From Pseudomonas benzenivorans (GTDB taxonomy: Bacteria; Pseudomonadota; Gammaproteobacteria; Pseudomonadales; Pseudomonadaceae): a stretch of 64,000 bases of DNA. The translations under genes and the position numbers were made by a program. Positions 41,552-52,600 of this stretch are shown piece after piece (the stretch's first letter is position 1; each line of letters opens with the position of its first letter). The notes beneath the pieces are model-generated. The model did not search any database, was not told the origin of the DNA, and worked only from the letters and a program-made list of their open reading frames with translations. The stretch spans positions 4,340,001 through 4,404,000 of the forward strand of contig NZ_CP073346.1 of the NCBI RefSeq assembly GCF_024397895.1, read 5' to 3'.

Positions 41552-42495
41552 TTGTGTAAACCCAGTACGTTGCTCAGTGGCAGTGGAGCGCGACTGATTG
41601 GTGGTTGGTAGCCGAGGCTGGCGTGTGGCCGGTGCCAGTTGTAGTGATGTAGCCAGGGCATCAGGTGCTGTGCTCGCTGTGCCGAACTTTCATAGCTACG
41701 GGCATAGGCCCACTCACGCAGACTGGTCTGGATGAAGCGCTCGGCCTTGCCGTTGGTGCGTGGGGTGTAGGGCTTGGTGCGCAGATGGCGCAGCCCCAAT
41801 CGTTTGAGCAGGCGCCGAAACCTGCGTGAGCGATAGCAACTGCCGTTGTCGGTCATGACGCGGGTGAATCGAATGCCCAGGCCGCGGTAGTAGCGCAGCG
41901 CCTGGAGCAGGGCTTGGCAAGCACTGCGGCCACGCTCGTCGGGATGCAAACTGCTGAAGGCGATGCGGCTGGCATCGTCGATGGCCACGTGGACGAATTC
42001 CCAGCCCGCGCCGTCGGAGTTCTGCTGTCGGTCGCCGGTGACCCGATGGCCGGGTCGCCAGAAGCGGCCCAGCTTTTTGATATCCAGATGCAGCAGATCT
42101 CCGGGTGTCGGGTACTCGTAGCGAACCACCGGTGGCGCCGGTTCCAGCTCAGCCAGTCGATGAAAGCCGGCCCGCCGCAGGCGGCGAGCCACGGTGCTGA
42201 CGGCCAAGCCCAATTCTCTGGTGATTTGCCGGTAAGTCTTGCGGCTGCGTCGATGCTCGATCAGGCGCTCGACCACGGTATCGGGTGTGGCATGCGGGCA
42301 GCGCTGCGGACGTGACGAGCGATCCATCAATCCCGCTTCGCCTTCCTCTCGAAAGCGCCGCAACCATTTGTAGGCGGTTCGCACGCTCACACCGGCCGCC
42401 TGGGCGGCTTCTTCGACCCGCAAGCCGTGCTGGATGCGCCGAACCAAAAGGGCTCGACCGCGAGGGGTAAGACGGGCATGTTTATGCAGGTTCAT
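41548..42495 (-). CDS. IS481-family transposase
   Basis: 315-aa DDE transposase. An N-terminal helix-turn-helix (LVRRIQHGLRVEEAAQAAGVSVRTAYKWLRRF) is followed by a second HTH region (YRQITRELGLAVSTVARRLRRAG) and the integrase core: first Asp in LLHLDIKKLGRF, second Asp in RVMTDNGSCY, and Glu in PRTNGKAERFIQTSLREWAY, then HYNWHRPHASLGYQPP. All catalytic residues are present and the frame is intact, so the element may be active. The ATG at 42495 has AGGAG 7 nt upstream. The stop codon TAG is not inside the element but supplied by the CTAG target site, the same palindrome that ends the peroxidase gene on the other strand. Confidence 0.93.
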   Translation of the reverse strand: MNLHKHARLTPRGRALLVRRIQHGLRVEEAAQAAGVSVRTAYKWLRRFREEGEAGLMDRSSRPQRCPHATPDTVVERLIEHRRSRKTYRQITRELGLAVSTVARRLRRAGFHRLAELEPAPPVVRYEYPTPGDLLHLDIKKLGRFWRPGHRVTGDRQQNSDGAGWEFVHVAIDDASRIAFSSLHPDERGRSACQALLQALRYYRGLGIRFTRVMTDNGSCYRSRRFRRLLKRLGLRHLRTKPYTPRTNGKAERFIQTSLREWAYARSYESSAQRAQHLMPWLHHYNWHRPHASLGYQPPISRAPLPLSNVLGLHN

Positions 42496-42578
42496 CCGGG
42501 GCTCCTGGAAGGCTAGGTTGGTCGCACTTCCAGAATTCCGGGAATGCCCCGGATGAACAACCTACTGAGAGATCACAT
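41552..42578. mobile_element. IS481-family insertion sequence
   Basis: About 1027 bp with a single transposase gene. The imperfect terminal inverted repeats begin TGTG (left from 41553; right, read on the minus strand, from 42577): about 18 of the first 24 positions agree, including CAGTA and GTTG. It is flanked by the direct repeat (T)CTAG at 41547-41551 and at 42578/42579-42582, consistent with a 4-5 bp target duplication. It sits on the stop codon of peroxidase gene 1. Confidence 0.85.
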
Positions 42579-42582
42579 CTAG

Positions 42583-43676
42583 GGCGTCCGCCAGGGGGGG
42601 CAGAGGTCATTGGCAGTGCGCTGGAAACAACGCACTGCCAAGGCTCCGCCCAGTGTTTGGTCACGGCAGGTCCGGGCAATCCCGGTCGGTACATCCTCAA
42701 TATTGCTGTCGGTGGGCCTCTCACCCCATTGACAGCAACGCTCTACCGCACCGGCCCATGCGCCGGCGACATCTCTCTGGAAGATCTCTCGGTAATGAGG
42801 CAGAAGCGCTCCCCGCAACAGGCATTCTGCAGCCACATGGCTTCCCGTTAGCCCCCCTTGTCCTAGCTGCTCGCCTCAGCCAGTTGGCTAGCTGAGATCT
42901 CCATGCTTTGTCCGCGCTTCCCAGCCCTTGAGCAAGCTACCGAGGCATCGAGTCCGGGCATTGGCGGTGTGCGGCGAGCGAAGGCCGTGAGCGCCCTGAG
43001 CGCCGCTGAGACAGGCGTATCGCGCTACTGATCAAGGGAGCACCTTGCTGGGTAGTTTCCGTGCTGATTCCAGTGTACAGCCGCCCTGGAGGCGATGAGA
43101 GGTGCAGCTCATGCGCGATGAGTTCGTTGCATTCGTCGAGAAAACCCTCACGTCTATTTGGCTAATACTATAAAAAAGTTCATATAAAACAGATTGTTAT
43201 GGTGTTTGTGTTGGGTCGTGTGGTGTTTAGACAATTCCTTGACAACTCCCTGGTGTGGAACTTTCCTAAGGGCCATGGAGTGTAAAAAGAGTGTGAAAAG
43301 AGAAAGACGTCCATGGCAGCTGTCCGGCGAAGGTGAGAGGGCGCCGACATCTGTCCTTGCCAACGTACAACTCAGGAGTAACACCGTGGACAGAGGCAAT
43401 TTCGTACATCATCGAGACGGAGGTCTGAGTGTCGCAGCGTCAGGTCATCTCCGTTCACCGTTCAGACCCCGTCTTCGACGTAGCTCCGCCTGACAGGCGC
43501 CTGCAGCCCTAGGGCTGCTCCTCACTAACCGTCCAGTAAGGGCTGTGCCTAATCGCCAGCTCGGCGGGTAAGGGCGTCTTTAGATAAAGCCAAGTAATTC
43601 ATTCACTTCGCGAAATAGCGGAGCGGTCTTTTGCAGCCTGAATTTGAGCGGTTGCAGCCAGTTTGAGGAAAAAGTC
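42583..43676. other. Intergenic region between the IS and peroxidase gene 2
   Basis: About 1.1 kb with no convincing gene on either strand. Its first bases are the original 3' flank of peroxidase gene 1, displaced by the IS. It holds a strong hairpin, GGCAGTGCG / CGCACTGCC with a 10-nt loop (42612-42639), which may have been the original end signal of gene 1 although no T-run follows. Further on are an AT-rich patch (43155-43215), a candidate promoter, and a perfect palindrome CAGCCCTAGGGCTG (43504-43517) in the leader. Confidence 0.6.
43158..43188 (+). promoter_or_regulatory. Candidate promoter region of peroxidase gene 2
   Basis: TTGGCT (43158-43163) and TATAAA (43183-43188) with a 19-bp AT-rich spacer. 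A second possible -35, TTGACA, lies at 43239-43244 but lacks a good -10. Either would give a leader of over 400 nt. Confidence 0.3.
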
Positions 43677-46600
43677 ATGGCTAATTTCATCAAATCCGAC
43701 CTTGAGTTCATTCTGCAGCAGATCCTCATCGCAGAGGGCGATGCGAACGGCGAAGACATCCTGTCGCTGCTTCCCAATACCCTGGTGCCTTTCGGGCTGC
43801 GCACCGTCGATGGCTCCAACAACAACCTGCTTAACGGGCAGACTGAGTTCGGTGCGGCCGACAACCTGTTCCCGCGCATGCTCGATCCGGTGTTCCGTCC
43901 GGCGGAAGCCGGCACCTCGTACGCCCAGACGAGTGGCATGGTGATCGACTCGCAACCGCGCACGATTTCCAACCTGATCGTCGATCAGACCATTACCAAT
44001 CCCGCAGCGGTGCAGGCGTACGTCGATGCCGGCATGGGCGTTCTGGCAGACGGCAGCCAGCTCGACGGCGGCGGTATACCGTTCCCCGTCGGCACCCTGC
44101 TGGACATCGATGGTAATGAGGTGCCGGCCGGGCAATCGCTGTTCCTGCCCAATACCGCGCCTGACGAGGGCTTGTCGGCGCCGTTCAACAGCTGGTTCAT
44201 CTTCTTCGGCCAGTTCTTCGACCACGGTCTCGACCTGGTGCAGAAGGGTGGCAGTGGCCTGGTGTTCATGCCGCTGCAGCCTGACGACCCGCTGTTTGTT
44301 CCAGGCGGTACGACCAACTTCATGGTGTTGACGCGGGCGACCAACCAGCCGGGTCCCGATGGCATCCTCGGCACCGCGGATGACGTGCACGAGCACCTCA
44401 ACCAGACTTCGCCCTTCGTCGATCAGAACCAGACCTACAGCTCGCACCCGTCGCACCAGGTATTTCTGCGCGCCTACGAGCTGGATGCGTCCGGCAAGCC
44501 GGTGTCGACCGGCAGGCTGATCAACAACCGGGACCTCGGACCCGACGGTGAGTTCGGCACCGCGGACGATGTGCTCGGCACTGGCATGGCCACCTGGGCC
44601 GTGGTCAAGGCCCAGGCGCGTGCGCTGCTGGGTATTGACCTGACCGATGCCGACGTGACCGATCTTCCGCTGCTGGCCACCGATGCCTACGGCAAGTTCA
44701 TTCCCGGTGTGAACGGCTACCCGCAAGTGGTGATGCTCGGGCCAGACGGGATTCCGGGTACCGCCGACGACTTCCTGGTGGAAGGTGACCCCCTGGCGCC
44801 GATCAGCCTGACCGGCGCGGTGCGCACCGGCCAGGCCTTCCTGGTCGATATCGCCCATGATGCCAACCCCATCGATAGCCAGACCGGCGACATGCTGGCC
44901 GCCGACTCCGACAGCGCACTCGGCCTGTCGGAGCCTGGCACCTTCGATAACGAGTTGCTCGATGCCCACTTCATCACCGGCGATGGTCGGGTCAACGAGA
45001 ACATCGGCCTGACCGCGATTCACCATGTGTTCCATTCCGAGCACAACCGCCTGGTCGAACTGACCAAGGAGGTCGCGATCGAGGCGGCGAATGCCGGCGA
45101 CCTGGCCTTCCTCAACCAGTGGCTGCTGACCCCGGTGGCCGCGGTTCCGGCCGACCTGTCGACACTGGACTGGAACGGCGAGCGGCTGTTCCAGGCCGCC
45201 AAGTTCGGCACCGAGATGCAGTACCAGCACCTGGTGTTCGAGGAGTTCGCCCGTAAGGTCCAGCCCCAGGTGGATGAGTTCCTGGCGCCGGATGGTTTCG
45301 ACGCCACCATCGATCCGAGCATCGTCGCGGAGTTTGCCCATACGGTCTACCGCTTCGGTCACTCGATGCTGACCGAGACGGTCAACCGCCTGGACCCTAA
45401 TTTTGTCTCCAGTGACATGGGCTTGATCGAGGCCTTCCTCAATCCCCTGGCGTTCGATCAGGTCGGTGGCGTAACCGTCACCCCCGAACAGGCCGCCGGC
45501 GCCCTGGTGCGTGGGCTGACCCGCCAGGCCGGTAACGAGGTCGACGAGTTCGTCACCGGCGCGCTGCGCAGTAATCTGCTCGGCCTGCCGCTGGACCTGC
45601 CGGCCATCAACATCGCCCGCGGGCGGGATGCCGGCATACCGTCGCTGAACGCGGCGCGTCGTTCGTTCTACGAGGCGACCGCCGACAGCCAGCTCAAGCC
45701 CTATACCAGCTGGGTCGACCTGCTGGGCAATCTCAAGCATGAGCTGTCGTTGATCAACTTCATCGCCGCCTACGGCACCCACTCGACCATCACCAATGCC
45801 ACCACCATGGCGGACAAGCGTGCCGCCGCCATGGAGCTGGTATTCGGCGTCGATGAGAACGGTGACAGCGTAGTCCCGGATGATCGCCTGGACTTCCTCA
45901 ATGGCACCGGGATGTGGGCCAGTGGCGCCGATGGCGTGACCACCACCGGCGTCGATGACATCGACTTCTGGATCGGCGGCCTGGCCGAGGTGCAGATGCC
46001 CTTCGGCGGCCTGCTCGGCTCGACCTTCAACTTCGTCTTCGAGACCCAGATGGAGGCGCTGCAGAGCGGCGACCGCTTCTACTACCTGGGCCGCCTGGCC
46101 GGCCTGAATTTCCTCACCGAGATGGAAGACAACTCCTTCGCCAAGCTGGTGATGCGCCACACCGATGCGCTGCACCTGCCGGCGGACATCTTCTCGACCC
46201 CTGGCTTGATTCTCGAGGCCGACCAGACCCGCCAGTTCAATGAAGGGCTCGGCATGGCCGACCCGGTCGGTGACGACCCGCTGATTCCGCTGGTGATCCG
46301 CGACGATCCCGGCACCGACGCGGTGGAAACCAACTACCTACATTACACCGGTGACGAGCACGTGGTGCTCGGCGGCACCGATGGCGACGACACCCTGATC
46401 TCCAGCATCGGCGACGACACCCTGTGGGGCGACGCGGGTAACGACCGCCTCGAGGGCGGTGACGGCAACGACGTCATCGAGGGCGGTGATGGCGATGACA
46501 TCATCACCGACATGGGTGGCGACGATGTACTCAAGGGTAACGACGGCAACGACGTGATCCAGGGTGGTAACGGCGAGAACCTGATTCTCGGTGGCTTCGG

Positions 46601-49600
46601 CAAGGACTTCATCATCACCGGTGAAGACGTGTCCGAGACCTTTGCCGGTCCTGGCGACGACTTCATCTACGGCTCGCCACTGAACCTGCCGACCTTCGGT
46701 AACGAGGGCGACGACTGGATCGAGCTCGGCACCTCCGATGGTGCCGGCGGCGACAACTTCGACCCGCAGGAGGCCAGCACCGTCGCCGGCCATGACGTGT
46801 TCATCACCGGCGGCGGCTTCGACGAAGTCGACGGCGAGGGCGGCGACGACATCATGATGGGCTCCGAGGGCGAGGATCACTTCGGCGGCGGCGGTGGCTT
46901 CGACTGGGTCGGCTACAAGTTCGCCCGCTTCGGCGTCAGCGTCGACATGCTGGTCAGTGACCTGATCGAGCCGCCGGTGGCGGCGTCCAACCAGGGCATC
47001 CTCGACCGCTTCGTTCAGGTCGAAGGCCTGTTCGGTTCCGCCGAGGGCGACATCCTGCGCGGCGACCATTCCAATGCTGCGACCATCAACGTCGATGGTG
47101 CCCAGAACAGCACCCTCAATGCCGCGGGCATCGCCATGATCGACGGCCTGCAGGCCTTCCTCGACGACATGCTGGCACCGGGCACGGCCAGCTTTAGTGG
47201 CGGCAACATCATCCTCGGCGGTGGCGGCAGCGACATCATCGAAGGTCGCGGCGGCGACGACCTGATCGACGGCGAGCGTACCCTCAACGTGCGTATCAGC
47301 GTGCGTGAGAATCTCGACGGCACAGGGGCGGAGATCGCCAGCTTCGACAGCATGAAGCCGATGATCCCGCTGATGCTCAACGGCACCTACAACCCGGGCC
47401 AGCTGGTGATCGTGCGGGAGATTCTGGTCGATACGGCCAGCTTCGACACCGCGGTGTTTACCGGCAACTTCTCCAGCCTGGATCCGGACTTGGGCGTGGT
47501 GCTGGATGACTACGTGATCAGCCGCGATGACAAGGGCACGGCGGACCTCAGCGACGATGTGTTCACAGTAGTCGACCTGTTCCTCGACGGTGACGGCGTC
47601 GACCAGTTGCGCGGTATCGAGCGGTTGCAATTCAACGATATCGCCTTCGTGCGCGACGACACCACCGGCGAGTTCGTCGAGCAGGTCGCCGGTACCCAGC
47701 AGTTCGGCAACTGGTCACCAGACGGTTTGATTCAGGTGAGCGGTGCGGTGCAGGTGGGCCAGTTGCTGAGCGCATCGGTTGCCGGTATCACCGATGGCGA
47801 CAATGCCGGCGGCACACTTGGCGGCCGGCCGATCAGCTATATCTGGCAGGTCGACACCTTCGGCGATGGCGTCTTCGAGGACATCGTCGCCCTGGGCGGC
47901 GGCAACCCGGCGACCCAGCTGGGCAATACCTTCCGCGTGACTCCGGACCTGGAAGGCCTGGCGCTGCGCGTCAAGGCCATCTACCGGGATGATGCCGGCA
48001 CCACCGAGATGGTGTTCTCCGCTGCGACCGTGCCGGTGGCGGACGGCGTCTTCCCGACCCCGGCGGCCATACCCGCCGAATCACCGACGGTCAGCCCCGG
48101 CGGCGGCCTGCACCTGATCCGTTCGGACCTGCAGTTCATCCTCGAGCAGATCTTCATCTCCGAGCAGCACGCCGCAGGCGCGGACCTGCTGTCATTGCTG
48201 CCCAACTCGCGGGTGCCGTTCGGCCTGCGTACGGTGGATGGTTCGCTCAACAACCTGGTGCAGGGACAGAGCGGCTTCGGTGCGACCGATGAAGGCTTCC
48301 CGTTGCTGCTGGATCAGCAGTTCCGCGATGACCAGGATGGCGACAGCTTCGGTCCTGTCACTAATACCAACTACGCCTCGACCACCGATGTGGCCGACGC
48401 CGATCCGCGCATCATCAGCAACCTGATTGCCGACCAGACCATCACCAATCCGTCTGCCGTGCAGGCCTTCCTCGATGCTGGTCTGGGCACTCAGATGCTC
48501 GATGCGGTCACCGGCGATCCGCTGTTCAACGCCGATGGCACCCCGCGGATTCTCGATCTGGATGGCGTGGAAATACCGCGTGGCCAGACCCTGACCATCC
48601 CCAATACGGCGCCGGATGAGGGCCTGTCGGCGCCGTTCAACGCCTGGTTTACCTTCTTCGGCCAGTTCTTCGACCACGGCCTGGACCTGGTGCAGAAGGG
48701 CGGCAACGGTAACGTGTTCGTGCCGCTGCAGCCGGATGATCCGCTGATTACCCACGGTCCTGATGGCATCGCCGGTACCGGCGACGAGCTGACCAACCCG
48801 GGCCAGCAGTTCATGCTGCTGACCCGCGCCACCAACGTGGACGTGCAGCCGGGCGCTGACGGCGTGCTGGGTACGTCTGATGACATCCACATTCACAACA
48901 ACCAGACCTCGCCGTTCGTCGATCAGAACCAGACCTATGCCTCGCACCCCGCGCATCAAGTGTTCCTGCGCGCTTACGAGCTCAATGGGACCCAACCGGT
49001 GGCAACTGGCGAGCTGATCACCAACCGTGATGTCGGCGCAGACGGCATCTTCGGCACCGCCGACGATACGGACATCGGCGGCATGGCCACCTGGGCGATC
49101 GTCAAGGCCCAGGCCCGCGATATCCTCGGTATCGAGCTCAGCGACCACGATGCCCTCAATGTGCCGCTGGTGGCGGTCGATCCCTACGGTAACTTCATTC
49201 CGGGCGATAATGGCCGCGTGCAGCTGGTCACAGTGGGACCCGATGGATTGCCTGGTACGGCGGACGATGTGCTGGTCGAGGGCGATCCGTCTGCGCCGAT
49301 CAGCACCGCGACGGCTGTGCGCACCGGCCATAGCTTCCTGGTGGATATCGCCCATTCGGCCAATCCGTTCGGCCCGGACGGCATGCCTCGGACGGCCGAT
49401 ACCGATACTGCGGTTGGCTTGTCCAATGGTGTGGACCCGGTTACCGGCGATCCTATTCCGACTGCAGGCTCCTTCGATAACGAGCTGCTCGAAGCGCACT
49501 TCATGGCCGGCGACGGCCGGGTCAACGAGAACATCGCGCTGACCTCCGTCCACCATGTGTTCCACTCCGAGCACAACCGCGTGGTGGCGCACACCAAGGA

Positions 49601-52600
49601 CGTGGTGCTGGCGTCGAACGATGTCGACTTCATCAATAACTGGCTGCTCACCCCGATCGCGGCGCTGCCGACCACCCAGCTCGAGATCGACGCGCTCCAG
49701 TGGAACGGCGAGCGCCTGTTCCACGTGGCCAAGTTCACCACCGAGATGGAATATCAGCATCTGGTGTTCGAGGAATTCGCCCGCAAGATCCAGCCGCAGG
49801 TCGACGTGTTCCTCGGCGAGGGTCAGGGCTACAACGGCGAGATCAACCCGGCGATCGTTGCCGAGTTCGCCCATGCCGTGTACCGCTTCGGCCACACCAT
49901 GCTGCTGGAAACGGTCGATCGCCTGGATCCTAACTACGTCTCGAGCGAGGTCGGCCTGATCCAGGCCTTCCTCAATCCGCTGGAGTTCAGCCAGAACGGC
50001 ACCCTGACCCCAGAAGAGGCGGCGGGCGCCATCGCCCGCGGCGTGACCCGCCAGGCCGGTAACGAGATCGACAACTTCGTCACCGAGGCCCTGCGCAACA
50101 ACCTGCTGGGCCTACCGCTGGACCTGCCTGCGATCAACATCGCCCGGGCCCGGGATACCGGTACGCCTTCGCTTAACGCGGCGCGCCGCGACTTCTGGGA
50201 GAACACCGGCGACAGCCAGCTCACGCCTTATTCGAGCTGGGTCGATTTCTCGATGAACATGCGTCATCCGACCTCGCTGGTTAACTTCATCGCCGCCTAC
50301 GGCACCCATGCCGAACTGCTGGCAGCCGATGTCGACACCCTGGCCGAGAAGCGCGCGGTGGCCGCGGCGCTGGTACTGGGCGGCAGTGCGGTGATCAATG
50401 CCGGCGGTGTCGGTGGCGCAGAGCGAACCTTCGTGGCCGACGACGTCGACCGTGTCGCCTTCCTCAACAGCACCGGCATCTACGCCATGGTGGATGGCCT
50501 GACCACCACCGGCGTCGACGACATCGACCTCTGGGTCGGTGGCCTGGCCGAGCGGCAGATGCCGTTTGGCGGCATGCTCGGCTCGACCTTCAACTTCGTG
50601 TTCGAGAACCAGTTGGAGAAACTGCAGAACGGCGACCGCTTCTACTACCTGGAGCGCACCGCGGGGCTGAACTTCCTCTCTGAACTGGAGAACAACTCCT
50701 TCGCCCGCATGATCATGGCCAACACCGATGCCACGCACCTGCCGGGTGACGTGTTCTCGACCCCGGGCTTCATCCTCGAGGTCGACCAGACCCAGCAGTT
50801 CACCGGGCTTGGCATTGACGGTCGAGATGACCCAGACAGCGGGGTTCTATTGACCCCGGATGTGATCCGCGACAACCCAGACACCCCGGGGGCAGATACC
50901 AACTACCTGCGCTACACCGGTGACGAGCACATTGTTCTCGGCGGTACCGCCCTCGATGACATCATGATCTCCAGCATCGGTGACGACACCCTGCATGGCG
51001 ATGAGGGTAACGACCGGCTCGAAGGGGGCGACGGTAACGATATCGTCCTCGGCGGCGCCGGCGATGACATCCTCACCGACCAGGGTGGCGAGGACAATAT
51101 GCAGGGCGGTGATGGCAACGACGCCATTCATGGCGGCAACAGCATCGACCTGATCCTCGGCGGCTTCGGCAAGGACTTCATCGTCACCGGTGAAGACGGC
51201 GACGAGACCTTCGGCGGCCCGGGCAACGACTTCATCCTGGGCGACATCGCCGACGAGTTCGTGTTCGGTAACGAGGGCGACGACTGGCTCGAGCTGGGCA
51301 TGGCCGACGGCAGCGCGGGGGACAACTTCGATGTACGCGGGCTGGATGCGACCATCGGTAACGATGTGTTCATCGGCGGCGGCAGTATCGACCGCATGAA
51401 TGGCGAGGGCGGCGATGACGTCATGATGGGCAATGGTGGCCCGACCGACCGCTACATCGGTGGCTCGGGCTTCGACTGGGCGCTGTTCCGGGATAACCCG
51501 GAAGGTGCCTACGTCGACATGCGCCTGCGCGCCTTCAATGAAGTGATTCTGCCACCGTCCAACGGCTCGTCGCTTGCCCGCTTCGAGTCCACGGAAGGCC
51601 TGTCCGGTTCGGCTCACAGTGACATTCTGCTGGGCGATGACTTCGATGCCGCCATGATCGCGGCGTCCGGTTTCCGCGGCAGCGTGCTGACCAACATCTC
51701 GCTCGTCGAAGGCCTGCAGGGCTTCCTCGACGGCATGCTTGGTACGCCGACCATACCGACTGTGACCTCGTTCGGCGCCGGTAACATCATCCTCGGTGGC
51801 GACGGCAGCGACCTGCTGCAAGGTAATGGCGGCGACGACCTGATCGACGGCGACCTGTGGATGAACGTCCGCATCAGCGTGCGCGAGAACAGCGACGGCA
51901 CCGGCGCAGAGATTGGCAGTGCCAACAGCATGGCGGAATTGGTGGACGACGTGTTCGCCGGCATCATCAATCCGGGCCAGCTGGTCATCGTTCGGGAAAT
52001 CCTGCCTGGAGATGGCGGCTTCAACTTCGATACAGCAATGTACGCAGGTCCGTTGGCTAACTACACCATCATCGAGAATGCCAACGGCACCTTCACTGTC
52101 ACCGACAACGGCCCGGATGGCCTGGGCGGCGTCGAGGGCAGCGACACCCTGCGCAACATCGAGCGCTTGCAGTTCAACGACCAGTCGGTGGTGCTGGTGC
52201 CCGGCCTGAATGAAGAACCGGTGGGCCTGGCGTCGATCAACGACAACACCCCGGAAGTTGGCTCCCTGCTCTCGGCTAACGTCGATACGGTGACCGACGC
52301 CGACAACCCTGGCATCGGCCGTGTAACCGGCCCGGTGAGCTACCAGTGGCAAGCCGATTTCACCGCCACCGGTGTCTATGAGGACATCGTGGTGATAACC
52401 GGCCTGGGCGATGAGCATGCAAATGATCAGACCTTCCGCGTGACCGAAGACCTGGCTGGACTGCAACTGCGGGTCAAGGCCGTCTACCAGGATACCAACG
52501 GCGTGCTCGAGACCGTGTTCTCGGCGCCAACCGGTCTGGTTGCTCCAGTTTCGGTCAATGACGCACCGGTCGGCACCATGCTGATCAGCGACACCACGCC

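Noticed and set aside
42657..42851. 64-codon plus-strand frame downstream of the IS
   Set aside because: No ribosome site, no recognisable domain, and overlapping frames of similar length exist on both strands.
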